10,248 bases of DNA from Clostridia bacterium (GTDB lineage: Bacteria > Bacillota > Clostridia > Oscillospirales > Oscillospiraceae), in contig QKDF01000074.1 in the NCBI GenBank assembly GCA_003245395.1, positions 1-10,248 on the forward strand, written 5' to 3'. The translations under genes were made by a program, and so were the position numbers. The notes under the pieces are model-generated. The model worked only from the letters and a program-made list of their open reading frames with translations. It did not search any database and was not told the DNA's origin. Positions 1 through 6,643 of the stretch are shown piece by piece (within the stretch, counting starts at the first letter, position 1; every line of letters starts with the position of its first letter).

Positions 1-781
1 TCTGGCCGCTACGCTGCAGCAAGCCACCGCGGATCTTTACTATAGTTCCAACCGCCGCACAGATGCCGAGCTATGCTTATTGCGGCTGTGCGATGAGACG
101 CTTTCCGGCGATCTGGGAGCGCTTGCCTCCCGCGTGCAACGCCTGGAGGAATCCGTAAGTCGGCTGCCTGTTTTGATGTCAGGCGGCCCGGCGCCTGCGG
201 AAAAAACAGTATCGGCCGCATCCGATGCACCGAGTACCAAGGCAAAGCCGCAGAAAGCTGCTCCAAAGACCGCGGATGCACCGCCTTGGGAGGAACCGCC
301 TGTTCAGATACAACCTTCCCGGGAGCCGGAATATGAGCGCCCGCCCTTGCCGGAGGAACCGCCCTTGGAGCAGGAACCGGCTATGCCGGATGCTCCGCAC
401 AACGATCCTGTCCCGGCCACGCCCGCTCCCGCTCCGGCGGGACGGTCTGCCGCACCGCCATCCGGCGGCGCAGCCTGGTGGCATGCACTGGCAGAGGAGT
501 GCAAAGGCCGCCTGCCCGCCATGTACCGGGTGTTTCTGGACCGGTGCCGCGGTGTTCTGGAGGGGGACTTGCTTACCGTTTATGCTCCGGATGACATCGT
601 GCGGGGCCGTTTGGACAATGATCGTGTTTTGGGTGCCCTGAAGGAGTTGAGCGCACTGCGTGCCGGCGGGCCGGTGACGGTGCGCCTGACAGTGGGGGAG
701 GGCCCCACGGTTTCCACGGAGGATAAACTGGAAAATTTGATTCAGTTCGGCAGTCAGCTGGACAATTTCACCATTCAATAA
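1..781 (+). CDS. dnaX: DNA polymerase III subunit gamma/tau, C-terminal part (5' end outside window)
   Basis: This is the clamp-loader subunit that assembles the replicative polymerase and loads the beta clamp. The reading frame is open from base 2, so only the last 259 residues are seen. The first ~55 residues fit the helical end of domain III: a tract reading SSNRRTDAELCLLRLCDETL, then a helix with a heptad-like pattern (LASRVQRLEESVSRL). Next comes a proline/alanine/glutamate-rich linker of roughly 90 residues, then a compact C-terminal domain starting near WWHALAEECKGRLPAMYRVF, of the type found at the end of tau in clostridia. The ATPase region and any programmed frameshift site lie upstream of the window. 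The stop codon TAA (779-781) overlaps the ribosome binding site of ybaB, so the two genes are co-transcribed. The assignment rests on these features and on the classic dnaX-ybaB order. Confidence 0.88.
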   Translation, partial: LAATLQQATADLYYSSNRRTDAELCLLRLCDETLSGDLGALASRVQRLEESVSRLPVLMSGGPAPAEKTVSAASDAPSTKAKPQKAAPKTADAPPWEEPPVQIQPSREPEYERPPLPEEPPLEQEPAMPDAPHNDPVPATPAPAPAGRSAAPPSGGAAWWHALAEECKGRLPAMYRVFLDRCRGVLEGDLLTVYAPDDIVRGRLDNDRVLGALKELSALRAGGPVTVRLTVGEGPTVSTEDKLENLIQFGSQLDNFTIQ

Positions 782-796
782 AAGGAGTTATATATT

Positions 797-1165
797 ATGG
801 GATACAGTGCACGTCGCGGATTTACCAGCGGAAGCATGCGGCCGACCGGCGCCGCTCGTCAGCAGGAGATGCAGCAGAAAATTCAGGCTATGCAGGAGGC
901 CATGACCACCGCGCAGGATGAGGTAGAGGCCCAGGAATTCTCCGCCAGCGTAGGCGGCGGTGTGGTGGAGGCCAAGGTCAACGGCAAGAAAGAGGTTCTT
1001 GCTGTGACCATAAAGCCCGAAGCTGTGGACCCCGAGGATGTGGAGATGCTCCAGGACTTGGTGGTTTCCGCTGTCAACGAGGCTCTGCGCCAGGCCGGAG
1101 ACGCCATGGAACAGAGCATGAATCAGATCACCGGCGGTCTGGATCTGGGCGGACTGAGCCTGTAA
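797..1165 (+). CDS. ybaB: YbaB/EbfC family nucleoid-associated protein
   Basis: Small DNA-binding protein of 122 residues, slightly longer than the usual ~100-110. The family forms dimers that bind DNA and is encoded next to dnaX in very many bacteria. The N-terminal ~25 residues are a basic, Gly/Arg-rich extension. The YbaB core follows: a long Gln/Met-rich helix (QQEMQQKIQAMQEAM), the strand region with GGGVVEAKVNGKKEVLAVTI, then PEAVDPEDVEMLQDLVVSAV, which closely matches the family pattern, and a final helix with AMEQSMNQITGG. The start ATG is preceded by AAAGGAG (781-787) with a 9-base spacer. It is the second gene of the dnaX operon and is followed by a terminator. Recombination gene recR, the frequent next gene, is absent. 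Confidence 0.93.
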   Translation: MGYSARRGFTSGSMRPTGAARQQEMQQKIQAMQEAMTTAQDEVEAQEFSASVGGGVVEAKVNGKKEVLAVTIKPEAVDPEDVEMLQDLVVSAVNEALRQAGDAMEQSMNQITGGLDLGGLSL

Positions 1166-1174
1166 ACACTTCCC

Positions 1175-1210
1175 AAAAAGTCTGCATGGCGCCGCCACGC
1201 AGACTTTTTT
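1175..1210 (+). terminator. Rho-independent terminator after ybaB
   Basis: The inverted repeat AAGTCTGC / GCAGACTT is extended, after one A-C mismatch, by TGGC / GCCA around a GCC loop, and is followed by a run of six T. It lies 9 bases after the ybaB stop. The A-run on the left means it could also work on the other strand. It ends only 18 bases before the start of the next gene, so it stands between that gene and any promoter in or upstream of ybaB. Confidence 0.88.
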
Positions 1211-1228
1211 CTGTAAAAGGAGGATGGC

Positions 1229-2992
1229 ATGAAACGACTACGCGAGCTGCTGGGAACACTGCTGGCGCTGGCGCTGATCTCCGGCTGTATGCAGACGGCA
1301 CTGCCCGAGCAGGCGGACCCAAAAGCGGATTCCGGAACGGTGGCTTATGTGCCGCTGGATGATCGGCCCGATAATGAAGAACGGGTGGAGTACCTGGCCC
1401 AGTCTCTGGGGTATACGCTGGCCATGCCGGATGAAGATCTGTATAAAACACGGCTGGACGGGCAGGGAACGAATGCGAACGGGACTCAAAGCGGTGACCG
1501 GGCGGCACTGTACGAATGGGTGCTCCGGCAAGAGGCGGACGGCTGCAATTTGTACATTCTCTCGCTGGATCAGATGCTTTCCGGCGGGCTGGTTGCCTCC
1601 CGCGCCCTGCAGGGAGAGAACCCTGTGACGCTGTCCGACGGAACGGAGCTGACGGAGTTTCAACTGCTGAAAAAATTGTTGGAAACCCTGGCGGCAGACA
1701 AAAATAACCGCGTGTGGCTGCTGGACACGGTGATGCGCCTGGCACCCACCGTGGGATACGGTGGCTTTGGCCTGACGGAGTATAACGGCCTGCGGACATA
1801 CGGAATGGCAGCCAGACCCGCCCTGACCGGAACTGACCTGACGGCAGAAAAAATCGCAGCGGACTATCCTCTGGGAGCCGACGGGCAGCCCATCGTACCG
1901 GACGCAGATCTTCCGGCGGGAGCGGCCACGGATTATCTGGCGGCGCGGGAGCGAAAACTCCGATTGACTGACGAGTTATTGTCCGTTCTGCGTCAGGATG
2001 GGTATACGAATTTCCGGGTATTGATCGGCATTGACGATTCCTCCGCCGAGGACAGCGTCCAGAAAAACGAGATCGCCTATTTTCGGCAGAATCTCCGAGA
2101 CGGAGACGCCCTTTTGTCCGGCGTGGACGACCTGGGCTTCAAGGCGGTGACAAAGCTGTATCTGGAACATTGCGGCTGGAGCGGTGCCACAGCAGCTGTA
2201 CAGTATTTTGGAGGAAGCGAGAACAAGGCGGCCTGCGACTATGACTACCAGCCACTGAAGGATATCGTGGAAGAGCACTTGGCTTTCTTTGGGCTGACCG
2301 AAACCGGAACGGATACGGCGCAGATGCAGATTCTGGTGCTGACGGCTCCCGCGGAAGAGAGCCGGAAAGAGGAATATGCCGCAGAACTGATCCGCGCGAT
2401 CAACAGCAATGAAGAGCACGGACGCCCCACGGTTGTTATCGACGCATCCAACAACAGCTACGGCACTTCGGTTCATGATCAGATGGCCGCCGAGACCCAT
2501 CTGGGATGGCTGCTGGCCTACTCCGGATTTCTGGATATGGCCATTGTCACCGGAACCGCCCTGTCTCATGGCGTGGCCCGCTATGCCTGGCTGCGCAATG
2601 GCGCGCCGGATGACACGGCTGCAAACCGCGCCTTTGTCAGGACACTGGCCGACAGCATGGTGAAGGATTTTTGCTACCGCAATACGGTGCGCAACGATCT
2701 GTATGCCTATGTGCGGGATACGTTGAACGGCAGCCCGGACAATTTCTGTACGCCTGCGGTGGATCAGACCCGGATTTTGACTCAGCTGGAGTCCGCCATG
2801 ACCGCAGGCACGGGTGCGGTGCTGAAAAATTTTGCTGACAGCAACCTGATCGTCGGCTTGGAACCATACAGAACCGTAGGCTGCGGCGAGCTGACTCTTT
2901 CTCATTATGCGTTTCCATGGCAGAGGGTTTTTGAGTTTCGGATGGAAATCGGAGTGGGAACATTTACACGGCCTCATGAAGGTTTATTGTAA
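1229..2992 (+). CDS. DUF4127-type lipoprotein, function unknown
   Basis: Predicted secreted, lipid-anchored protein of 587 residues. The N-terminus is a lipoprotein signal: basic start (MKRLRE), hydrophobic core, and lipobox LISGC with Cys20 as the predicted lipidated residue. The mature part begins with the hallmark I associate with DUF4127 proteins: VAYVPLDDRPDNEERVEYLA near residue 38. Further conserved-looking blocks are LSLDQMLSGGLVASR (111-125), VWLLDTVMRLAPT, IGIDDSSAEDSVQKNE, IDASNNSYGTSVHDQ and GFLDMAIVTGTALSHG. The acidic and Asn/Ser-rich motifs suggest an enzyme-like fold, but no reaction is established for the family as far as I know. ATG at 1229 has a strong ribosome site (AAAGGAGG, 1216-1223). 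The preceding terminator leaves no room for a separate promoter between it and this gene, so expression must come from inside ybaB or from read-through. The family call is from recall of the motif and was not searched. Confidence 0.8.
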   Translation: MKRLRELLGTLLALALISGCMQTALPEQADPKADSGTVAYVPLDDRPDNEERVEYLAQSLGYTLAMPDEDLYKTRLDGQGTNANGTQSGDRAALYEWVLRQEADGCNLYILSLDQMLSGGLVASRALQGENPVTLSDGTELTEFQLLKKLLETLAADKNNRVWLLDTVMRLAPTVGYGGFGLTEYNGLRTYGMAARPALTGTDLTAEKIAADYPLGADGQPIVPDADLPAGAATDYLAARERKLRLTDELLSVLRQDGYTNFRVLIGIDDSSAEDSVQKNEIAYFRQNLRDGDALLSGVDDLGFKAVTKLYLEHCGWSGATAAVQYFGGSENKAACDYDYQPLKDIVEEHLAFFGLTETGTDTAQMQILVLTAPAEESRKEEYAAELIRAINSNEEHGRPTVVIDASNNSYGTSVHDQMAAETHLGWLLAYSGFLDMAIVTGTALSHGVARYAWLRNGAPDDTAANRAFVRTLADSMVKDFCYRNTVRNDLYAYVRDTLNGSPDNFCTPAVDQTRILTQLESAMTAGTGAVLKNFADSNLIVGLEPYRTVGCGELTLSHYAFPWQRVFEFRMEIGVGTFTRPHEGLL

Positions 2993-3003
2993 CTGCAAAA
3001 TAT

Positions 3004-3035
3004 AAAAAAGCGGACAGCACAGCTGTCCGCTTTTT
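3004..3035. terminator. Bidirectional intrinsic terminator between convergent genes
   Basis: Perfect 14-bp stem, AAAAAGCGGACAGC (3005-3018) pairing with 3022-3035, closed by a 3-base ACA loop. It has A-rich and T-rich flanks, so a U-tract follows the hairpin on either strand. It lies 12 bases after the DUF4127 stop and 18 bases after the stop of the minus-strand membrane protein gene, and can end both transcripts. Confidence 0.93.
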
Positions 3036-3052
3036 GAGTTTCAGGAGGAAAT

Positions 3053-3826
3053 TTACAGCTCTCGAACCGTGTAATAAACGGCCAGAGCGAAGACGACCAG
3101 ACCCAGCACCCACAAGGCATAATAAGCAATGAAAGAACTTATCAGGGAAAGCACTGTGGCCGTGGCAGAGAGACCGCAGGCCAAATAGATCACAAGCTGG
3201 TCAGCATCTGCGGGCAGAAAACGGAACGAACCCAAAAGACCCTTGTTCCGCTCGGCACGGTAAGTAAAAAATACGGTTGCAGCCAGCAGCGCCAGATAGA
3301 TGCCGACGCCGAGCATCACGCGCAGACGCCAAAGGGAGGATTCTGCGCCGTGACGGCAGATCCACACCACCAAAATTCCGGAGCACAGCACAGACAAGGC
3401 GTAGAAGCACTCGCGGGCATACAGACTCCACAGCACGCCCAGCAGCATGATCGCGGGAACCAGCACGCACATGACCATGGAACCGTTGGGATATACCGTT
3501 CGAATAACCCAATTTCCCACGGCCAAAAACAAACCGGAGAGCAGTACAACCTGGGCGGTACTGCGCTTCCAGCCCTTGGCTTTTCGCCAGAGTACCGCCA
3601 GAACAACTCCGATGGCAAACAACGAAAGACCCACATAAATGAGTTTTTGTAGAATTGGATCCCAGGCAACCAGCTGTTCTGCGGTTCCGTTTACATAATA
3701 TCGACGCACCAGCAACAGATAGAACTCGGCCACGCAGCCCCCCAGAAAATACTTCAATGCGCCATTCATGGGTGCGGCGGCTCCGCGGGCCTGAACCGGC
3801 TTGCCGGCGTTCTTTTTTTCGGACAT
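3053..3826 (-). CDS. Uncharacterised polytopic membrane protein
   Basis: I do not recognise this gene. The 257-residue product has a short, charged cytoplasmic-looking N-terminus (residues 1-22, MSEKKNAGKP...) and then about eight hydrophobic stretches, roughly at 24-41, 62-80, 91-108, 117-136, 140-157, 169-188, 211-231 and 233-252. The loops are rich in Arg/Lys. No enzymatic motif is evident. The start was set at the ATG at 3826: the reverse-strand GGAGG (3836-3840) is 9 bases upstream. The longer frame from a TTG at 3835 would begin directly against the Shine-Dalgarno and is unlikely. The gene has its own promoter and a stem-loop in its leader, so it seems to be regulated apart from the citrate lyase accessory genes upstream. 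It ends at the bidirectional terminator. It is probably a lineage-restricted membrane protein of unknown role. Confidence 0.85.
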   Translation of the reverse strand: MSEKKNAGKPVQARGAAAPMNGALKYFLGGCVAEFYLLLVRRYYVNGTAEQLVAWDPILQKLIYVGLSLFAIGVVLAVLWRKAKGWKRSTAQVVLLSGLFLAVGNWVIRTVYPNGSMVMCVLVPAIMLLGVLWSLYARECFYALSVLCSGILVVWICRHGAESSLWRLRVMLGVGIYLALLAATVFFTYRAERNKGLLGSFRFLPADADQLVIYLACGLSATATVLSLISSFIAYYALWVLGLVVFALAVYYTVREL

Positions 3827-3858
3827 ATATTGCAACCTCCATGGGTGTTTTACTTCTG

Positions 3859-3879
3859 GTTCGGAGAGGCGCTCCGAAC
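3859..3879 (-). promoter_or_regulatory. Perfect 8-bp inverted repeat at the start of the leader
   Basis: GTTCGGAG (3859-3866) and CTCCGAAC (3872-3879) are perfect complements around a 5-base loop. On the minus strand the repeat starts about 4 bases after the expected transcription start of the membrane protein gene. No T-run follows on that strand, so it is not an intrinsic terminator. It may be a 5'-end mRNA stabilising stem, or a DNA operator for a dimeric regulator. The repeat itself is seen; the role is inference. Confidence 0.6.
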
Positions 3880-3889
3880 ATACCGTATT

Positions 3890-3918
3890 ATTCTAGCAGA
3901 TTTTCAGATCGTTTGCAA
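3890..3918 (-). promoter_or_regulatory. Sigma-A promoter of the membrane protein gene
   Basis: On the minus strand: -35 TTGCAA (3913-3918), a 17-base spacer, and -10 TAGAAT (3890-3895) preceded by TGC, an extended -10. Expected start near 3883, giving a leader of about 57 bases that contains the stem-loop described separately. It lies 20 bases beyond the stop codon of the upstream citXG gene. Confidence 0.72.
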
Positions 3919-3938
3919 GGGAAAGTAACAGTTGGACG

Positions 3939-5384
3939 CTAAGGTTCTTCCGGGGCGGATAGAGGGGGCCGAAGCGGGAGCGGAGATGCTGCCGTTACGC
4001 AGCCGGCATCTTCCAAAAACACCAGCAGCAGTCCAACTGCCAGCAGATCGGCGCAGCCGCCGGGACTGAGCCCCTCGCGGATGTATTCCTGATCCAGCCG
4101 GCGCAGCCTGGCCCGGAAATTCCGAGCAGTCAAGCCCTGGGTTAGCGCTGCAGCCTGGGCTTTTCTGGCTTTGGCTTCTTCCATTCCGCCCCGGCGGATC
4201 ATGTTGGTATCGCTTACCTCACAGAGCAGATACAGCAATGTGACCGCGGCTGCGTCGTTGAGCGGAAAACCACGGCCCAGCCATTCCCGAAGCCGCGGGC
4301 AGGCTACGCTTGTCACTGTGGGAAAGCCCGCGGCGGCCTCGCCCCGGGCACCGGTGATACCGGCGGTACGGTAACTGGAAAGGCCGCATGTCTGTGGCAG
4401 CGATTCAGATTCAAAATCCGACAGAGTGCATTGCCCAAGCTGCGCTGCGGACGCCAGAACATCGGCCAGCGGGATGAGCCCTCCTCGTCCGGAGAGCACC
4501 CGTTTTGCCGCAGCCTGTCCATAGGCCGCACAGACAAGACCTATGGAAAAGATCAGACCCTTGTGGGTGTTGATTCCCCCGGTGATGGTATTCATCGCCG
4601 ATTCTGCTCGGATTCCCGCGGCACGCAGCTGCGGAAAGAGTGCCGCCGGTGCTGTGCCTGCGTTGTTCCAGCCAAGGCAGAACAACTCCCGGAACTTTGG
4701 AACAAGAGCGGCGCTGCTGTCCAGAAACGTATAGAAATCCATGTCGCCATGAGCGCCGCAGTTGCTCCGGTCCACCAGTCCGGGCTTTGGCGTGGCCGAG
4801 ACCTCATAGAGCAATGCCCGGGTGGTACAGGAGACGCACAGATCAGCAGCCTGATCCCGGAAAAATGCATCCAGCATCTGTCCGATTCTTTCCCGCAGCG
4901 CATCGGGCGAGTGAAGCTGTTCCCTCGCACAGACGCGGGCATCCCGGCTGCACAGCAGGCATTGCCTGGGTGGCCGGCCCAGTTTGGAACGGGACAGGAG
5001 GCGTCCCCCGTGATCCAACACGTCCAGATCGAACAGCCGTCCCAGCGGATGGGTTTCTTCCAGCTGCACGGTCACACGCTTTACCTCCACAGGCGGCAGA
5101 TCCAGCAGAATCAGCGCCTCGTATCCGGTAACTGCCTCCGTGCGGTGCCGGGCCAGGGCGGCATTGGAGGGAAGCGCCTGCTCCAGTACGGACAGACCCT
5201 CCTCAAATGCGGCGCGGGAGAGCGGAAATTGTTTGATTTCTCCGGGAATATTTAATGTAAAGCTAATCAGGCTCTGCCCACCCAGACGTAGCATCGCTGT
5301 CTGCTCTGCGGCACGGGTTTCCCTCCGAACCAAAATTTCCTCCAGCGCAGCCGGCCGGCCGCTGAAAATGTCATCTGCTGTCAT
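3939..5384 (-). CDS. citXG: CitX-CitG fusion: holo-citrate lyase synthase / triphosphoribosyl-dephospho-CoA synthase
   Basis: Bifunctional maturation enzyme of citrate lyase, 481 residues. The CitG half makes 2'-(5''-triphosphoribosyl)-3'-dephospho-CoA from ATP and dephospho-CoA. The CitX half transfers it to a serine of the acyl carrier subunit CitD. CitX signatures: EEILVRRETRAAEQ near residue 15, GRLFDLDVLD (115-124), PPRQCLLCSRDARVCAR (138-154). CitG signatures: EVSATPKPGLVDRSNCGAHG (194-213) with DMDFYTF after it, NTITGGINTHKG (265-276), ARGEAAAGFP (346-355), DTNMIRRGG (392-400). The domains follow each other without a stop or frameshift, as in the known CitXG fusion of Haemophilus influenzae. 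The start ATG lies 4 bases after the citC stop, with AAGGGG inside the end of citC as ribosome site. Both active halves look intact. CitD, CitE and CitF are not encoded in the window. Confidence 0.93.
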   Translation of the reverse strand: MTADDIFSGRPAALEEILVRRETRAAEQTAMLRLGGQSLISFTLNIPGEIKQFPLSRAAFEEGLSVLEQALPSNAALARHRTEAVTGYEALILLDLPPVEVKRVTVQLEETHPLGRLFDLDVLDHGGRLLSRSKLGRPPRQCLLCSRDARVCAREQLHSPDALRERIGQMLDAFFRDQAADLCVSCTTRALLYEVSATPKPGLVDRSNCGAHGDMDFYTFLDSSAALVPKFRELFCLGWNNAGTAPAALFPQLRAAGIRAESAMNTITGGINTHKGLIFSIGLVCAAYGQAAAKRVLSGRGGLIPLADVLASAAQLGQCTLSDFESESLPQTCGLSSYRTAGITGARGEAAAGFPTVTSVACPRLREWLGRGFPLNDAAAVTLLYLLCEVSDTNMIRRGGMEEAKARKAQAAALTQGLTARNFRARLRRLDQEYIREGLSPGGCADLLAVGLLLVFLEDAGCVTAASPLPLRPPLSAPEEP

Positions 5385-5388
5385 GTCG

Positions 5389-6399
5389 CTAAAACCCCTT
5401 AAACTCGGTTTTCAAATATTGTGCGGTGGATTCCGGAACCAGAGACAGAACCTCCGGCGTTACACCCTGCTCGGCAAGAAGACGGCGCACACGGGAGGCG
5501 CTGACGGCCTGCCCGCTTGCCTCCAGACGGGGAATTTCCTCAAATGTAATTCCCCATTGGGGAAGAAGCTCCCGCATTGCATTGTTATACCGTGCGGTGA
5601 CGGGGTCCAATGGCTCCTGACCGGCAAAGCGCCGCGTAATGTGCAGTGCCGGGGCGATGCGCCGCGCGAACAAAGTGATGTCCAGTTGGCTCTGCAGGAC
5701 GGCGGCGTCTTCGCCGGACTTGAGGAAATACGTGGGAAAGGTGGCTGAAGAGAGAATGTACGGCCCACTGGGATGAACCCGCACCTTCGGCAGATCTGCC
5801 GTCCCATCCTGCACCAGCCGCAGCCGCACAGGGAAAGAGAAGGCGGATCGATCTTCCTCCACCACAAACAGGTGCACGGCATCGCACCGGGCGACCGCAT
5901 ATTCCACCAGAGCCCGATGCCCTTTTGTGAAGGGATTGCAGTTCATCACCAGAGAGCCAATCACGGCATCCCGGTCTCCGGGCTGTACGAACGGGGCGGC
6001 AAAGCGCTCCGGTCCCTGCGGGCGGTTTTCCAGCATGACCAGAGACTGGGTTTCAGCCATGGGATAAAAGCCGCAGCCGACAAAAAGTGGCCGGTTCTCG
6101 GGCCGGGTGATCACAAACAAATCAAAAAAACCGGCGTCGTACCGGTCCCGGGTCAGCGCGGTGATCAGTGTGCCGAGCACATTTCGCCCCCGCAGACTCT
6201 CATCCACGGCGAAGCATTTGAGCACGCGTCCGGCGGCGCAGCCGCACCCCAGCAGCTGCCCCTGCGCATCTGACACACCGAAGGCGGATTCCACGTCCGC
6301 ATCCAGACGCAGATGGTGATGTTCCAGAAAGGATTCCAGCGCCGCTCGCCGGGCAGGAAGGTGCAGCATCAGCCTGGAAACCGCGAGTTCTTCCGACAT
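5389..6399 (-). CDS. citC: [Citrate (pro-3S)-lyase] ligase
   Basis: Activates citrate lyase by acetylating the thiol of the CitD prosthetic group with acetate and ATP. The protein has 336 residues, a normal length for CitC. The N-terminal half is a GNAT-like acetyltransferase fold with CFAVDESLRGRNVLGTLIT (62-80) and the ENRPLFVGCGFYPM segment. The C-terminal half is a nucleotidyltransferase with the HxGH-type motif seen as NCNPFTKGHRALVEYA (153-168), and SASRVRRLL (300-308) near the end. The start ATG at 6399 has AGGAGG with an 8-base spacer. The frame extends upstream to an ATG at 6441 (14 more residues), but that start lacks a ribosome site. It is the first gene of the citC-citXG operon, with its own promoter, divergent from apbE. 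Confidence 0.93.
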   Translation of the reverse strand: MSEELAVSRLMLHLPARRAALESFLEHHHLRLDADVESAFGVSDAQGQLLGCGCAAGRVLKCFAVDESLRGRNVLGTLITALTRDRYDAGFFDLFVITRPENRPLFVGCGFYPMAETQSLVMLENRPQGPERFAAPFVQPGDRDAVIGSLVMNCNPFTKGHRALVEYAVARCDAVHLFVVEEDRSAFSFPVRLRLVQDGTADLPKVRVHPSGPYILSSATFPTYFLKSGEDAAVLQSQLDITLFARRIAPALHITRRFAGQEPLDPVTARYNNAMRELLPQWGITFEEIPRLEASGQAVSASRVRRLLAEQGVTPEVLSLVPESTAQYLKTEFKGF

Positions 6400-6444
6400 A
6401 TAGCCCACCTCCTGTTTGTGTTGTCCTCTTGTGGGCGGCATTGG

Positions 6445-6458
6445 GACACAGGAGTGTC
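6445..6458 (-). promoter_or_regulatory. Small inverted repeat in the citC leader
   Basis: GACAC (6445-6449) and GTGTC (6454-6458) form a perfect 5-bp stem with a 4-base loop. It lies in the ~70-base leader between the citC transcription start and its ribosome site. A second weaker stem (CCGC AAA GCGG on the minus strand) lies just after the start. They may be chance, a leader structure, or an operator half-site pair. Function not known. Confidence 0.35.
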
Positions 6459-6476
6459 TGCAGCCGCTTTGCGGTT

Positions 6477-6505
6477 ATTTTACCATTTGAGCGGGAAAAA
6501 GCCAA
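6477..6505 (-). promoter_or_regulatory. Sigma-A promoter of citC-citXG
   Basis: On the minus strand: -35 TTGGCT (6500-6505), 17-base spacer, -10 TAAAAT (6477-6482) preceded by TGG, an extended -10 form. The expected start is near 6470, giving a leader of about 70 bases before the citC ATG at 6399. Confidence 0.65.
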
Positions 6506-6577
6506 TAAGATTCCCGTTTCTTTTTTTGACACGGTAAAAATATGCTCTGATGGGGGAAGAAGAGGTCGTATGGCGGG

Positions 6578-6606
6578 TTGTGGAATAAAAAAAAATATGG
6601 TATACT
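6578..6606 (+). promoter_or_regulatory. Sigma-A promoter of the apbE operon
   Basis: -35-like TTGTGG (6578-6583), 17-base spacer, -10 TATACT (6601-6606) preceded by TGG, an extended -10. The spacer contains a run of nine A. The start is expected near 6613, about 31 bases before the apbE ATG. The region from 6507 to 6577 between the two divergent promoters is AT-rich in parts and shows no clear gene. Confidence 0.7.
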
Positions 6607-6643
6607 GCCTTATTGAAAATTTTCCGAAAGCAGGGAATACCCA

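Noticed and set aside
200..208. A-run in dnaX (GAA AAA ACA) as a programmed frameshift site for making gamma
   Set aside because: The slippery heptamer A AAA AAC is in the wrong register relative to the reading frame, and the site lies after the region where such signals are known in dnaX. The frame continues normally.
1128..1799. 223-residue minus-strand open frame over ybaB and the lipoprotein gene start
   Set aside because: It crosses the terminator and runs antisense to two well-supported genes. The product is Pro/Arg/Ser-rich with no domain.
3827..3835. TTG start at 3835 for the minus-strand membrane protein
   Set aside because: The Shine-Dalgarno GGAGG touches the TTG directly, while the ATG at 3826 has a 9-base spacer. 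The ATG is preferred.
3859..3879. Inverted repeat as the terminator of citXG
   Set aside because: There is no T-run after it on the minus strand, and it lies after the promoter of the next gene rather than right behind the citXG stop.
4431..5255. 274-residue plus-strand open frame opposite citXG
   Set aside because: It lies wholly inside citXG in antisense, with a low-complexity, Arg/Gln/Pro-rich product typical of shadow frames in GC-rich genes. The citXG motifs on the other strand are unambiguous.
6526..6554. Perfect TTGACA at 6526-6531 as the -35 of the apbE promoter
   Set aside because: No acceptable -10 lies 16 to 18 bases downstream (GATGGG region). TATGCT is only 9 bases away. The TTGTGG / TATACT pair further right fits better.
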